Shown here piece after piece: positions 8,834 to 18,246 of a stretch of 64,000 nucleotides of DNA; position 1 is the first letter of the stretch; every line of letters begins with the position of its first letter. A program made the translations under genes and the position numbers. The stretch spans positions 1-64,000 of the forward strand of contig JAEPPZ010000001.1 of the NCBI GenBank assembly GCA_017640785.1, written 5' to 3'. The notes below the pieces were generated by a model. It did not search any database. It saw nothing but the letters and a program-made list of their open reading frames with translations, and was not told the DNA's origin. Source of the stretch: Balneola sp. (GTDB lineage: Bacteria; Bacteroidota; Rhodothermia; Balneolales; Balneolaceae).

Positions 8834-9936
8834 TGTAGCCTCACCTTAAATTTCTTGAGACTCAGTGTTATGAACACCAACGTAATTCCAATCAAGATGG
8901 CAGTTTCTTGCCAAATAATAAGAATGCCGGAGCCTTTCAACATTATTCCCCGAACAATCACTAAAAACCACTTAGCAGGTATGATATTACTGATTACTTG
9001 AAGCGGTATCGGCATACTTTTGATCGGAAAAATAAATCCTGATAACAAAATTGTTGGTAATAGTAACACCACTAACGACACCATCATAGCTGTTTGCTGA
9101 TTGTTTGCCACCGATGAGATAAAAACTCCTAACGAAAGAGCGGTAACGATAAACAAAATAGATTCCGCAAAAAATAGCAGATAACTACCTACAAAAGGCA
9201 CTCCAAAAACAAACTTTGCTAATACAAGAATGGTAAACACATTTACAACAGATAAGACCAAGTACGGCAATACTTTACCTATTATTATATGATTCGGTTT
9301 TAAAGGAGATACTAGTAAAATCTCCATGTTTCCCATTTCTTTTTCTTTGGTGATAGAAATTGAAGTCATAAGAGCAGAAACCAACATCAAGATTACAGCG
9401 ATTAATCCCGGTACAAATAAGTTTACACTTGCTAATTCTTCGTTATATAGCATTTTTGAGTGCACTTTTATTCCTACAACCGGCATGGAGCTCGCATTCA
9501 ATTCCTGCGCATAATCACCCACTATTGCGTTGGTATAGGTTTGCACAATATTCGCCAAATTAGGATCGGTAGCATCGGTAATAAGTTGAATGGTTGCGCT
9601 TCCTGATCTTGTTAAATTCCTAGCAAAATCTTTCTCGAATACTATGATCTCTTTGATATCGCCTTCTCGAAAATAAGCTTCCACTTCATCATAAGAAGTT
9701 AAATACGCATGTATTTGAAACGCTTTTGATGCCGATATTTTCTGAATTATTACACTGCTAACTTCATCTTTAGCTAAATCTAACACTCCAACTTTAGCAT
9801 TATTTACTTCATTCCGAATTGCAAAACCAAATATAAGTAACATTAAAACGGGCATACCAAACAATACTACCAGTGTTCTGGTATCTCGGTAAATCTGTTT
9901 GAATTCTTTTATTACAAATCCTTTGAATGAATTCAT
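8830..9936 (-). CDS. ABC-2 type transporter permease (YbhS-like)
   Basis: A 368-residue ABC-2 permease with the same plan as its downstream neighbour: an N-terminal helix (about 22-42), an extracytoplasmic domain, and five C-terminal helices. Key segments are SISITKEKEMGNMEILLVSP, IIGKVLPYLVLSVVNVF and SGFIFPIKSMPIPLQVISNI. The two permeases are paralogues and probably form a heterodimer. The start ATG at 9936 overlaps the stop of the upstream ATPase gene, which points to translational coupling. Confidence 0.9.
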   Translation of the reverse strand: MNSFKGFVIKEFKQIYRDTRTLVVLFGMPVLMLLIFGFAIRNEVNNAKVGVLDLAKDEVSSVIIQKISASKAFQIHAYLTSYDEVEAYFREGDIKEIIVFEKDFARNLTRSGSATIQLITDATDPNLANIVQTYTNAIVGDYAQELNASSMPVVGIKVHSKMLYNEELASVNLFVPGLIAVILMLVSALMTSISITKEKEMGNMEILLVSPLKPNHIIIGKVLPYLVLSVVNVFTILVLAKFVFGVPFVGSYLLFFAESILFIVTALSLGVFISSVANNQQTAMMVSLVVLLLPTILLSGFIFPIKSMPIPLQVISNIIPAKWFLVIVRGIMLKGSGILIIWQETAILIGITLVFITLSLKKFKVRLQ

Positions 9937-10676
9937 CGATCCCCCCTTTTTGCAGCCCTAGCCAATCGTATAAAAATATCTTCGATGGAGTTTGTTTCAA
10001 ACGTTTTCTTGAGGTTATCAGGACTATCCATAGCTTCAATTTTTCCATCAACCATAATGGAAACGGTATCACAATACTCAGCTTCATCCATGTAATGCGT
10101 AGTTACAAAAACGGTCACGCCACTTTCCGCTACTTGATAAATTCTTTCCCAAAACTGCCTACGGGTAATTGGATCGACACCTCCGGTTGGTTCGTCCAAA
10201 AAAACGATATTTGGCTCGTGAATAATAGAAATCGCAAATGCTAGTTTCTGCTTCCATCCCAATGGAAGTGAGCCTACCAACTTTTTCTTAACCTCGCCTA
10301 GTTCTAACGATTCTATCAACTCTTTTCTCTTATGGGAAAGTTGTTTGCTATCTAAGCCATAAATTCCGCCATAAAAACGGATATTTTCTTCAGGGGTTAA
10401 ATCGTCATATAGAGAAAACTTTTGGCTCATATATCCGATGTTTTTCTTTATCAATTCAGATTCTGAATACACATCATAGCCCGAAACTTTGGCATCACCG
10501 GATGATGGAGAAAGTAATCCCGTCAACATTTTCATGGCTGTTGTCTTGCCGGCACCATTTGCCCCTAAAAAGCCAAAAATCTCACCCTTTTTAACGTTAA
10601 TACTGATATTGTCTACCGCAGTAAAATTGCCAAATACTTTAGTTAATCCATCTGTTTGAATAGCTAAATCACTCAT
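9933..10676 (-). CDS. ABC transporter ATP-binding protein (second NBD)
   Basis: A 247-residue nucleotide-binding protein. Walker A is GANGAGKTT (residues about 34-42), Walker B is IVFLDEPTGGVDP, and the H-loop is TTHYMDEAE. The signature segment reads GSLPLGWKQKLAFA in place of LSGGQ. This divergence is common in the second ATPase of YbhF-like exporters and suggests an asymmetric NBD pair. In Escherichia coli YbhF the two NBDs are fused, whereas here they are separate genes that overlap by eight bases. Confidence 0.9.
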   Translation of the reverse strand: MSDLAIQTDGLTKVFGNFTAVDNISINVKKGEIFGFLGANGAGKTTAMKMLTGLLSPSSGDAKVSGYDVYSESELIKKNIGYMSQKFSLYDDLTPEENIRFYGGIYGLDSKQLSHKRKELIESLELGEVKKKLVGSLPLGWKQKLAFAISIIHEPNIVFLDEPTGGVDPITRRQFWERIYQVAESGVTVFVTTHYMDEAEYCDTVSIMVDGKIEAMDSPDNLKKTFETNSIEDIFIRLARAAKRGDR

Positions 10677-11589
10677 GATTTTGCTCCTCCATCAATTCCA
10701 TAAAAACATCCTCAATATTTGGCTGGATTGATTCAATTTCTACATCCTCCAAATTTTTAGATTTCAGAAAATTCAGTAGTTCAGAAAGAGGTAGTTCATC
10801 ACGTTGATCGGTATAATGCACAAATTCACCAAAAGGCTGAACTGATTTTGCATAAGGGTATTCTCGTAAAGCAGTAATCAATGAATATTTTGAAGAATGT
10901 TTAATTCCATAAAGAGCATCTTTAAACGATGAAATCACATTCTTTGGAGAATCAATACGCATAATTTGTCCGTTATCAATTAACGCTACTCTATCGCACT
11001 GTTCGGCTTCATCCATGTACGGCGTTGAAACAATAATGGTGATTCCTTCTTGCTTTAGCATTGCCAACATCTCCCAAAATTCTTTCCTTGAAACAGCATC
11101 AACTCCAGTGGTAGGTTCGTCCAAAAGCAACAAATCTGGCTTATGAATAAGTGCACATGATAAAGCCAATTTTTGCTTCATTCCGCCAGAAAGATTTCCT
11201 GCAAAACGTTTTTTAAACGGCTCAAGTTGACTGTATATAGGTTTTACTAGCTCATAATTTTCTTCGATGGTGGTATTAAAAACCGATGCAAAAAACTGCA
11301 TATTTTCCTCCACCGTTAAATCCTGATAAAGTGAAAATCGCCCAGGCATATATCCTAATTTGGGACGAATTTTCTTGTACTCACCAACTATATCTAAACC
11401 TAAAACAGAACAAGTTCCTTCATCAGGGACTAGCAAGGTGGTTAACATTCTAAATAAAGTGGTTTTACCAGCTCCATCTGGACCGATAAATCCATAAAGC
11501 TCACCGGCATTTACTTGTAGCGTAACATTGCTAACTGCTTGCACTTTATCGAAGCTCTTTGAGACATTATTTAGTGAAACTAACGACAT
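10669..11589 (-). CDS. ABC transporter ATP-binding protein (first NBD)
   Basis: A 306-residue ATPase with Walker A GPDGAGKTT, a canonical signature LSGGMKQKLALS, Walker B LLLLDEPTTGVD and a switch region STPYMDEAEQCD, followed by a C-terminal DUF4162-like tail ending near NIEDVFMELM. The open frame begins with a TTG at 11592, but the ATG at 11589 overlaps the HlyD stop codon (TGATG) and is the likely start. It forms the NBD pair with the downstream ATPase. It is part of the TetR-controlled export operon. Confidence 0.92.
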   Translation of the reverse strand: MSLVSLNNVSKSFDKVQAVSNVTLQVNAGELYGFIGPDGAGKTTLFRMLTTLLVPDEGTCSVLGLDIVGEYKKIRPKLGYMPGRFSLYQDLTVEENMQFFASVFNTTIEENYELVKPIYSQLEPFKKRFAGNLSGGMKQKLALSCALIHKPDLLLLDEPTTGVDAVSRKEFWEMLAMLKQEGITIIVSTPYMDEAEQCDRVALIDNGQIMRIDSPKNVISSFKDALYGIKHSSKYSLITALREYPYAKSVQPFGEFVHYTDQRDELPLSELLNFLKSKNLEDVEIESIQPNIEDVFMELMEEQNHE

Positions 11590-12470
11590 CAATTAAAATT
11601 AACTTCGCCTGGCATTCCGATTTTTAGCAAACCATCTTTGTTATCAACCAAAACTTTAACGGCATACACTTGAGTAACTCTCTCATCCTTAGTTTGAATC
11701 ATTTTTGGAGTGAATTCTGCCTTCGTTGAAATCCATGAGACAGTACCCATAGTTATGTGGTTTTCATCTTCATCCTTATCAAAAATCACAGAAACTTGGT
11801 CGCCTAAAATCACCTCATCTAATTGAGCACCGGAAACGTATACACGTAAAATGAGCTGTTCTAAATTTGCTATTTCGTATAGCGGTTTCCCTACACTAGT
11901 AAACTCAAATGGTTCAACAAAAGTAGTTAATACACGTCCATTAACGGGATTCACAACCACCGATTTTTCAATTTGATCTTGAACCTGAGCTATTCGAACA
12001 TTCATGGTTTCAATTTCTGCAAATACCGATGTCTTTTGAGTTGTGATAGTCTTTTTTTGATTTATCAGCATTTCAACGGTTCCTTCAACTTCGTCTAGTT
12101 GTTGATCGGTAGCAGCATTTTCCGCTTTAAGTGCTTTCAATCGGTTTAGGTTTTTCTGAGCTGTATTTAGCTGACTATTTATCACTTCTTCTTGAGCCGA
12201 TAGATTTGCCAGCTTACTTTTAACAGCCTTTATTCCTGCTTCAATTTCCTTTTTTTTGAGTGCTAATGTTGAAGTATCGATTACAGCTACAGGAATATTT
12301 TCGTTGATCAATTCCCCTTCTTTTACATCAAAACTCAATAATTTCCCGGTTGTTTCTGCTGAAATTAACACCTCATCCACTTCAAATTGACCATACGCAT
12401 CCGATAATTCATCGCTGCTACAGCTAACAAATAATATTGCCCCAACGGCCATTAATTTTACTATTTCCAT
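11589..12470 (-). CDS. HlyD/YbhG-type periplasmic adaptor subunit
   Basis: A 293-residue membrane-fusion protein. A short hydrophobic N-terminus ends in a lipobox-like FVSC, so it is probably a lipoprotein anchored by Cys17. The biotinyl-lipoyl-like half motif LISAETTGKLLSFDVKEGE is followed by a long coiled-coil hairpin (about residues 75-165) and the second half VVNPVNGRVLTTFVEPFEF, then a beta-barrel domain. It should connect the ABC-2 permease pair to the TolC protein encoded just upstream. Overlaps with both neighbours indicate a single operon. Confidence 0.88.
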   Translation of the reverse strand: MEIVKLMAVGAILFVSCSSDELSDAYGQFEVDEVLISAETTGKLLSFDVKEGELINENIPVAVIDTSTLALKKKEIEAGIKAVKSKLANLSAQEEVINSQLNTAQKNLNRLKALKAENAATDQQLDEVEGTVEMLINQKKTITTQKTSVFAEIETMNVRIAQVQDQIEKSVVVNPVNGRVLTTFVEPFEFTSVGKPLYEIANLEQLILRVYVSGAQLDEVILGDQVSVIFDKDEDENHITMGTVSWISTKAEFTPKMIQTKDERVTQVYAVKVLVDNKDGLLKIGMPGEVNFN

Positions 12471-13738
12471 GATAATCCTTTTATGCTTTTATACTCGTTT
12501 TTTGCTTGTAACAATTGAATTTGATGCAGGTTTAGATTTAATTGGGATTTGCTAAGTGCATTCAATTCTGTGATGTATTCGGTAGATGTAATTACTCCTT
12601 GTTGAAGTTCATTTTTCTTTTCTTCAGCTACTTTACGGCGTAATTCTACTACTTGATTATCTAAAACTATTTGTTCTTCTATTGCTGAAATTTGTCCCCG
12701 TACTTTAGCCAAACTACTTTGTACTTGTCTGCTAAATGCATCTTCACTTGCACTAACATTCTGCTGTTCTAATTCCACAATTGATGATTTTTTATCCGAA
12801 TTTCTGAAGCTTTTGAAACTCCAGTTAGCTTTCAATCCAATCATCCAGTACACATGTAAATCATCATCGAAAACATTATATCCAGGTCGACCATAAGCCG
12901 TATTGGCAAACGCAGAAATTTGTGGTAATTTTTGAGCGCTATTAATTTTGTCTTGAACACCGAGCATTTTTTTCTGAGCATCAAACATCATCAACTCTGG
13001 ACGTTGTATTTCTTCGATCTCTAGATTTACTAATCCTTCTTCTTCCGGAAGTTCTAAGGTTGTTTGCTCAGAGATCTCTATTCCCGTTATATAATTTATA
13101 ACTTGATAACCCGCTTTTATAGCCTCGTTAATTTGAATTTTTCTTTGTTTTATTTTCAATATTTCGGCTTGCATTACATATTCATTTCCGGGAAGTAACA
13201 CTCCATTTTTTACCCTCGATCTAACTAATTCTAATTGCTCATTTAAATCCTTTAGTAAAACATTCGTTGTTTCTAGTTGTTTTTGTAATAGAATCGTATT
13301 GAAATAAACCTCATCTAGTTGTCTGCGAACATTCCAGATTTCAACTTCCAAATTAGCCTGACTAATCTCTCCGCTAATCTTAGCTAATTCACTTAGCGAC
13401 CGAGTTCTACCTCCATCAAACAACACCTGATTCAAACCCAGAGAAATGTTGTACTGATCTTTGCTTATGGCTGGTGGACTTATTGCTCCTGCTTGGAATT
13501 CTGTTACTTCTGATTGATAAGAAGCCCGACCAGAAATGATTAATTCCGGATACAGATTTGCTCCTGCAATTTGTTCATTTAGAGTAGCTATTTTGGCTTC
13601 AATTTCCTGCTTTTTTGCTGAGGGATAATCAACAGAAATTTTCTCGTAAAGATCGTTTAAACTAATACTGTTTTGAGCTTTTATGACAGGCGAAATTAAA
13701 GTAAAAACTAAAACTGTGATCATAATACTAAATTTCAT
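12461..13738 (-). CDS. TolC family outer-membrane efflux protein
   Basis: A 425-residue protein with a signal peptide (cleavage near VIKAQ at 22) and two outer-membrane-efflux repeats rich in long amphipathic helices. Typical segments are SLGLNQVLFDGGRTRSLSEL in the first repeat and a late QGVITSTEYITELNALSKSQ. It gives the exporter its outer-membrane channel. It is the second gene of the operon, overlapping tetR upstream (stop and start share bases near 13735-13738) and the adaptor gene downstream. Confidence 0.9.
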   Translation of the reverse strand: MKFSIMITVLVFTLISPVIKAQNSISLNDLYEKISVDYPSAKKQEIEAKIATLNEQIAGANLYPELIISGRASYQSEVTEFQAGAISPPAISKDQYNISLGLNQVLFDGGRTRSLSELAKISGEISQANLEVEIWNVRRQLDEVYFNTILLQKQLETTNVLLKDLNEQLELVRSRVKNGVLLPGNEYVMQAEILKIKQRKIQINEAIKAGYQVINYITGIEISEQTTLELPEEEGLVNLEIEEIQRPELMMFDAQKKMLGVQDKINSAQKLPQISAFANTAYGRPGYNVFDDDLHVYWMIGLKANWSFKSFRNSDKKSSIVELEQQNVSASEDAFSRQVQSSLAKVRGQISAIEEQIVLDNQVVELRRKVAEEKKNELQQGVITSTEYITELNALSKSQLNLNLHQIQLLQAKNEYKSIKGLSWK

Positions 13739-14352
13739 TTTACCTCCTTGTACTCAATTCCGGCCAGAATAAATTCTGGGATTATTTGTCTGCGTTCGTT
13801 CAAAAAGTTTTGAAAATTATCATCGTCAAACTGAAACAGCATTTGTACCATATTTTTAGCAACAATCGGCATTAAGCAAAGACTAACTATATTCATAAGG
13901 AGTTGTTTGGGAGGAATATTCTTGATCAGTTTTGCTTGAATAGCCGTATTAACTTGATCGATATAACTTTGGGGGAGTACAATTCCGTGATCTTTCACAA
14001 AACTTTTGAACCTTGTTGTATTCTGGTTCATCTCATAGATAATGAAAGCGGGTAACTGAGGATCCTCCTTAAATGTTAAATAATAGAATTCAACTATTTC
14101 CCCGATTTTTGTTTTTAAATCGATGTCTTTATCTAAAATGGCTAAGAGTTGTGGTACTATTTTCTTAACCCCTGCTTTAAAGACTTCAAAAAACAAATTG
14201 TCTTTATTGCGATAGTAATAATGTAACATAGATTTATTGATATTGGCTGTATCTGCAATCTCTTGCATCCTCGCTCCTTCAAAACCACTTTTCTGAAAAA
14301 CGGTTCGTGCAGCTTCAAAAATTTTCTCCTCGGTCTCTTTTTCTACTGACAT
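13735..14352 (-). CDS. TetR family regulator of the ABC export operon
   Basis: A 205-residue regulator. The N-terminal HTH spans about residues 8-55 (IFEAARTVFQKSGFEGARMQ, then NINKSMLHYYYRNKDNLFFE), and the rest is an all-helical ligand-binding domain that ends in a hydrophobic region (MNIVSLCLMPIVAKNM). It resembles CecR-type regulators that control YbhGFSR-like exporters. As the first gene of the operon it probably regulates itself and the exporter. A perfect 12-bp palindrome lies about 54 bases upstream of its start. Confidence 0.9.
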   Translation of the reverse strand: MSVEKETEEKIFEAARTVFQKSGFEGARMQEIADTANINKSMLHYYYRNKDNLFFEVFKAGVKKIVPQLLAILDKDIDLKTKIGEIVEFYYLTFKEDPQLPAFIIYEMNQNTTRFKSFVKDHGIVLPQSYIDQVNTAIQAKLIKNIPPKQLLMNIVSLCLMPIVAKNMVQMLFQFDDDNFQNFLNERRQIIPEFILAGIEYKEVK

Positions 14353-14405
14353 CTATCTGTATTTTTTTGTTCAAATAAAGTTTAGCACAATTTTTTTTGA
14401 TTGTC

Positions 14406-14417
14406 AACCATATGGTT
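14406..14417. promoter_or_regulatory. Candidate TetR operator palindrome
   Basis: AACCATATGGTT is a perfect 12-bp palindrome in the 270-bp gap between tetR (minus) and the DUF2024 gene (plus). A further TGGTTGG half-site follows at about 14426. On the minus strand a TTGACA-like hexamer overlaps the palindrome, and a TTTATTTG box, close to the Bacteroidota -7 consensus, lies between it and the tetR start. Autoregulation by the TetR protein is inferred. The rest of the gap shows no other structure I can name. Confidence 0.5.
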
Positions 14418-14622
14418 AAACTATTTGGTTGGTGCTGTATTTTTGTGATTAACTGCTCTAAGACATCATTAGCATAGTTTCAATATGATTTATTGAAACT
14501 GATCTCACTGAAATGAAGTTGGAAACAAATTTGATTAGTAAGTTGTCCTATCTTTATAGGGCATATTATTTTAGATTCAAATTCATTTTCGTACCACAAT
14601 TAAAACTTCAATCATTATTAAT

Positions 14623-14889
14623 ATGAAAGTAGCCGTATGGGATACTTATGTTACAAAACAAGATGGTGGTGTTATGCACTTTGACATTATTGTTCCCGCA
14701 GAACTAAAAGACGAACAAACCATCTTTGGGTATGGCTTCAAATATTTATCAAATAAAAATGTAACTACTCGAACATTAACTTCTAAAGAATGCGAATTCT
14801 GCCATATAGAATTGGTTAAGCCTGAATGGGAGAAAGACATAAAAGAACAAGGATATTTTATCTACGAAATGGAAAATTGTAATGACTAA
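14623..14889 (+). CDS. DUF2024 family protein
   Basis: An 88-residue cytoplasmic protein that follows the DUF2024 pattern from end to end: MKVAVWDTYVTKQDG, VMHFDIIVPAELKDEQTIFG, then LTSKECEFCHIELVKPE and a closing GYFIYEMENC. The conserved CxxCH (ECEFCHIE) looks metal- or redox-capable, but the family has no established function. The gene stands alone, with divergent tetR upstream and a mannosidase gene 195 bases downstream. Confidence 0.85.
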   Translation: MKVAVWDTYVTKQDGGVMHFDIIVPAELKDEQTIFGYGFKYLSNKNVTTRTLTSKECEFCHIELVKPEWEKDIKEQGYFIYEMENCND

Positions 14890-15084
14890 AAAAGATATGA
14901 CCTTCATAAAGGATATTGAGTTGCTTATTAATTCAATTTAGGTTTAGGTATTAACCAACCAAGCTATTGAAGTCAGCCTTATAAGTATTCTCAACCTATC
15001 AATCATATTATTGAATAACTAGATATTCAGCACTTGCAAATGCATCTCTATTGATTCATCTTCTCAGGAAATAAACACCCTGAT

Positions 15085-16512
15085 ATGAATCGAAAAACCT
15101 TTCTCAAAAACTCCTCTCTTGCATTGGGAGCTTTATCTGCAATGCCACTCGGGAGCTTCATCACCAAAAAAGAATTTATCAGCAAACGTCCTCCGGTTTC
15201 GGAGCGTACCTTCACAAGTTCCGCGGTTGAGGAAGTGATCAAAGAGATTAAATCTGTTATTAAAGATGAGGAAGTAGCCTGGCTTTTTGAGAACTGTTAC
15301 CCCAATACACTCGATACTACGGTCGACTTCGAATACATCGATGGCAAGCCGGATACTTTCATCATAACCGGAGATATCGATGCGATGTGGCTGAGAGATT
15401 CTACAGCTCAGGTGTGGCCTTACTTACCGCTAATCAATAAAGATAAAAAACTGAAAGAGTTGGTAAAGGGGCTCATTAACCGCCAAACCAAATGTATCAA
15501 TCTTGATCCTTATGCGAATGCTTTTTACAAAGATGTAACCAAAGAATCGTACTGGAAAGATGATTCCGCTCAAATGCTTCCCGGAATTCACGAACGTAAA
15601 TGGGAAATTGATTCTTTGTGCTACGCTGTTCGACTGTCGAATGCTTATTACCAAATTACCGGCGACACTTCCGCTTTTGATGAAGATTGGGATAAAGCGA
15701 TGAAACTCGCAGTTGAAACGCTCAGAACTGAACAACGCATGGATGGAACTACTCCCTACCGATTTGCAAGACGTACTTCCGTAATGATCGACAGTCCGCC
15801 TTTTAACGGAACCGGAAGACAATTAAAACCAACCGGATTGATCTGTTCTGCTTTCCGTCCTTCCGACGACTCTACCATTTATCAGTATCTGATCCCTTCC
15901 AATTTGTTTGCGGTTACTTCGCTGAATCAACTTCATGATATTTATATGAATGAATTTGATGACCATGATTTCGCTCATGAGTGTAAGATGTTCTCAAAAC
16001 AAGTTGAACAGGCAATTGAGGATTATGCTATCCATGAGCATTTAAATTTCGGTAAGATCTACGCTTACGAAGTAGACGGTTTTGGAAACAAGATCTTCAT
16101 GGATGATGCCAATGTTCCGTCTTTGATGTCTTTGCCGTACATAGAAGCTGTAAAACCGGATAGTCAACTTTACAAAAACACCCGAAAGTTTTTATTGAGT
16201 GAGAACAATCCATATTTCAATTCGGGTACCGCCGCAACGGGACAAGGAAGTCCCCATTCCGGAAAAGACAGTATTTGGCCGATGGGAATCATTTTAAGAG
16301 CTATAACCAGTTATGATCCTGAAGAGATCTCATTGTGCATCAAGATGCTGAAAGAAACACATGCAGACACCGGTTTTATGCATGAAAGCTTCTACAAAAA
16401 TGATGCTACTCAATATACCAGAGACTGGTTTGCGTGGGCAAATACGTTATTCGGAGAAATGCTCATCAAAGTAAATGAAGAGCATCCCCAGATCTTAGAA
16501 AAACAATTTTAA
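15085..16512 (+). CDS. Glycoside hydrolase family 125 exo-alpha-1,6-mannosidase
   Basis: A 475-residue exported enzyme (former DUF1237). The N-terminus MNRKTFLKNSSLALGALSA looks like a Tat-type or lipid-free signal, with RK in place of RR. The (alpha/alpha)6-barrel carries the family segments GDIDAMWLRDSTAQVWPYLP, SYWKDDSAQMLPGIHERKW, FRPSDDSTIYQYLIPSN and GKDSIWPMGIILRA. GH125 enzymes are metal-independent, inverting exo-alpha-1,6-mannosidases acting on mannans or N-glycan cores. No other glycan-degrading gene is beside it; a histidine kinase converges on it with only 3 bases between. Confidence 0.92.
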   Translation: MNRKTFLKNSSLALGALSAMPLGSFITKKEFISKRPPVSERTFTSSAVEEVIKEIKSVIKDEEVAWLFENCYPNTLDTTVDFEYIDGKPDTFIITGDIDAMWLRDSTAQVWPYLPLINKDKKLKELVKGLINRQTKCINLDPYANAFYKDVTKESYWKDDSAQMLPGIHERKWEIDSLCYAVRLSNAYYQITGDTSAFDEDWDKAMKLAVETLRTEQRMDGTTPYRFARRTSVMIDSPPFNGTGRQLKPTGLICSAFRPSDDSTIYQYLIPSNLFAVTSLNQLHDIYMNEFDDHDFAHECKMFSKQVEQAIEDYAIHEHLNFGKIYAYEVDGFGNKIFMDDANVPSLMSLPYIEAVKPDSQLYKNTRKFLLSENNPYFNSGTAATGQGSPHSGKDSIWPMGIILRAITSYDPEEISLCIKMLKETHADTGFMHESFYKNDATQYTRDWFAWANTLFGEMLIKVNEEHPQILEKQF

Positions 16513-16515
16513 TTA

Positions 16516-17685
16516 CTAAGCAGGTTTTAACAGCTTTTTCTTAGGAAGCGTAAATTCAATTGTTGTTCCATTTCCATCAGAACGAGCATCTACACGACCA
16601 AAGTGTTTAACGATAATTCGGTTCACAATTGCTAACCCAACTCCCGAACCTTTTACGGTATTTTCATCATGTAGGCGTTGGAAAACATCGAACATCTTAT
16701 GCTTATATTTTTCATCAAAGCCAATCCCGTAATCCTTAACGAAGTAGGTAATTTCATTTTCTGAAACTTCAGCTGATACGTCAATTTTTATTTTTTCCTG
16801 ATTGATGGAATACTTAACAGCATTTGAAAGCAAGTTATTAACCACCTGTTTCATCATTGCTTCATCGCCATACACGGAAGGCAATTCTTCCATATTCAAT
16901 TCGATCTCTTTTTGAGTAGTTTCTCCCGCTCTGATCTCATTAACCGATTCATTAAAAAGCAGATTCATATCTATCATTGAATCCGTTTTGTCTTTTCTTC
17001 CAAGTCGTGAGAACTCAAGAATACCCTGGATCAGCTCATTCATTTTCAATGCACTGTTCGAAATATTTTGAAGCTTTCTTATGCCTTCTTCCTCAAGCTG
17101 ATCAATATGATCTTCTTCAAGCATTGCTGAATATCCTAAAATAGCTCTTACTGGTATTTGGAGATCATGAGAAATGGAATAACTGAAACTCTCCAATTCG
17201 CTGTTCATTTCTTCTAATGCTTTGGTTCTGTGCTTTACCTTGTCTTCTAAGTTTTCATTCAAAGACTTTATTTCATCATTTGCTTCCTGTAAAGCCGCAG
17301 GACTTGGAATGTTGATCAATTCCGGCATATTTTTCCAAAGCATAAATACAGTACCAACTGATACCATTGCCATAATTATTTTTAGTATTCCTGAAATATC
17401 GTAGTAAGGAACCCAGACATTTACGATCATCATCACATGAACGGTTCCACAAGCTACTATGAATATAGCGAATGCTACCAAAAGCGCATTTACCTCTATA
17501 TCCTTTCGCTTGTTAACGAAATAGATCAATAATCCGGGAATCATGTAGTAAGAAAAGGCTGTTACCCCATCTCCCACAACGTTACTCCACAAGGTGGTAG
17601 GCTCCCAAAAATAGCAAGCTCCATGTGGCATGTAGTTGTTATTGAAGATTTCAAAGATCGAGTTAAGTAATAAAATTCCGTCCAT
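16516..17685 (-). CDS. Histidine kinase with ethylene-receptor-like sensor
   Basis: A 389-residue kinase. The N-terminus has three transmembrane helices (about residues 38-57, 65-88, 95-116) matching the plant/cyanobacterial ethylene-binding domain: Asp39 and Tyr46 in GDGVTAFSYYMIP, and Cys79 and His83 in FIVACGTVH, at the spacings of the copper-ligating residues of ETR1. A coiled coil (130-165) leads to HisKA (His173 in SISHDLQIPVRAI) and HATPase (N box NNLLSNAVKYS, G1 DYGIGFD, G2 GSGVGLAIVNR). There is no GAF domain and no receiver domain, and no response-regulator gene is adjacent. Bacterial homologues may sense ethylene or a related small molecule through Cu(I). Confidence 0.88.
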   Translation of the reverse strand: MDGILLLNSIFEIFNNNYMPHGACYFWEPTTLWSNVVGDGVTAFSYYMIPGLLIYFVNKRKDIEVNALLVAFAIFIVACGTVHVMMIVNVWVPYYDISGILKIIMAMVSVGTVFMLWKNMPELINIPSPAALQEANDEIKSLNENLEDKVKHRTKALEEMNSELESFSYSISHDLQIPVRAILGYSAMLEEDHIDQLEEEGIRKLQNISNSALKMNELIQGILEFSRLGRKDKTDSMIDMNLLFNESVNEIRAGETTQKEIELNMEELPSVYGDEAMMKQVVNNLLSNAVKYSINQEKIKIDVSAEVSENEITYFVKDYGIGFDEKYKHKMFDVFQRLHDENTVKGSGVGLAIVNRIIVKHFGRVDARSDGNGTTIEFTLPKKKLLKPA

Positions 17686-17790
17686 AATAACATGATGAGG
17701 TTAGGTATATATCTAAATTAACTTTAATTCATATTCAAAAGCCATTTACTTAATTTAATCTAATCGTTTAGAAACAAATATCATTCAATA

Positions 17791-18246
17791 TTGAACCTCA
17801 TTAAATTCGAATACTTTTTTGTTCTCACCTTCTTGTTCTATGGATTAGTACCAAGTGTTCATGCGCAGGATCTGATCCAAAAAGTGACCATCAAATCTAA
17901 TGATGGGATGAGATTTGATCTGGATGAAATAAAAGTAAAATCCGGCAGTACGATTGAGCTTACTTTGATTCATACAGGAAAACGAACAAAAGAAGAAATG
18001 GGACACAATTTTGTTCTTCTTAATAAAGAGATTGAAATCCGATCCTTTGCCATGAGTGTACTCGATGAGAAAGAAAATGGATATGTTCCTGAATCAAAAG
18101 AAGACATTATAGCTTTTACCGAAGTTATTGGTGGTGGCGAATCAACTACCATAACATTTGAAGCTCCGCCAAAAGGAATCTATAATTTTCTGTGTTCGGT
18201 ACCCGGACATTTCGGCTTAATGAAAGGCAAGTTTATCATTGAGTAA
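17791..18246 (+). CDS. Plastocyanin/azurin-like blue copper protein
   Basis: A 151-residue exported cupredoxin. The start is a TTG at 17791: an in-frame stop lies 30 bases upstream with no ATG between, and the signal peptide (cleavage near VHAQ at 26) begins right after the TTG. The type 1 copper ligands are in place: His72 (EEMGHNFVLL), Cys135 and His140 (FLCSVPGHF), Met144 (GLMKG). The arrangement matches azurin or auracyanin. The likely role is periplasmic one-electron transfer to a terminal oxidase or similar. It is divergent from the copper-type sensor kinase gene, with a 105-bp gap between them. Confidence 0.88.
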   Translation: MNLIKFEYFFVLTFLFYGLVPSVHAQDLIQKVTIKSNDGMRFDLDEIKVKSGSTIELTLIHTGKRTKEEMGHNFVLLNKEIEIRSFAMSVLDEKENGYVPESKEDIIAFTEVIGGGESTTITFEAPPKGIYNFLCSVPGHFGLMKGKFIIE

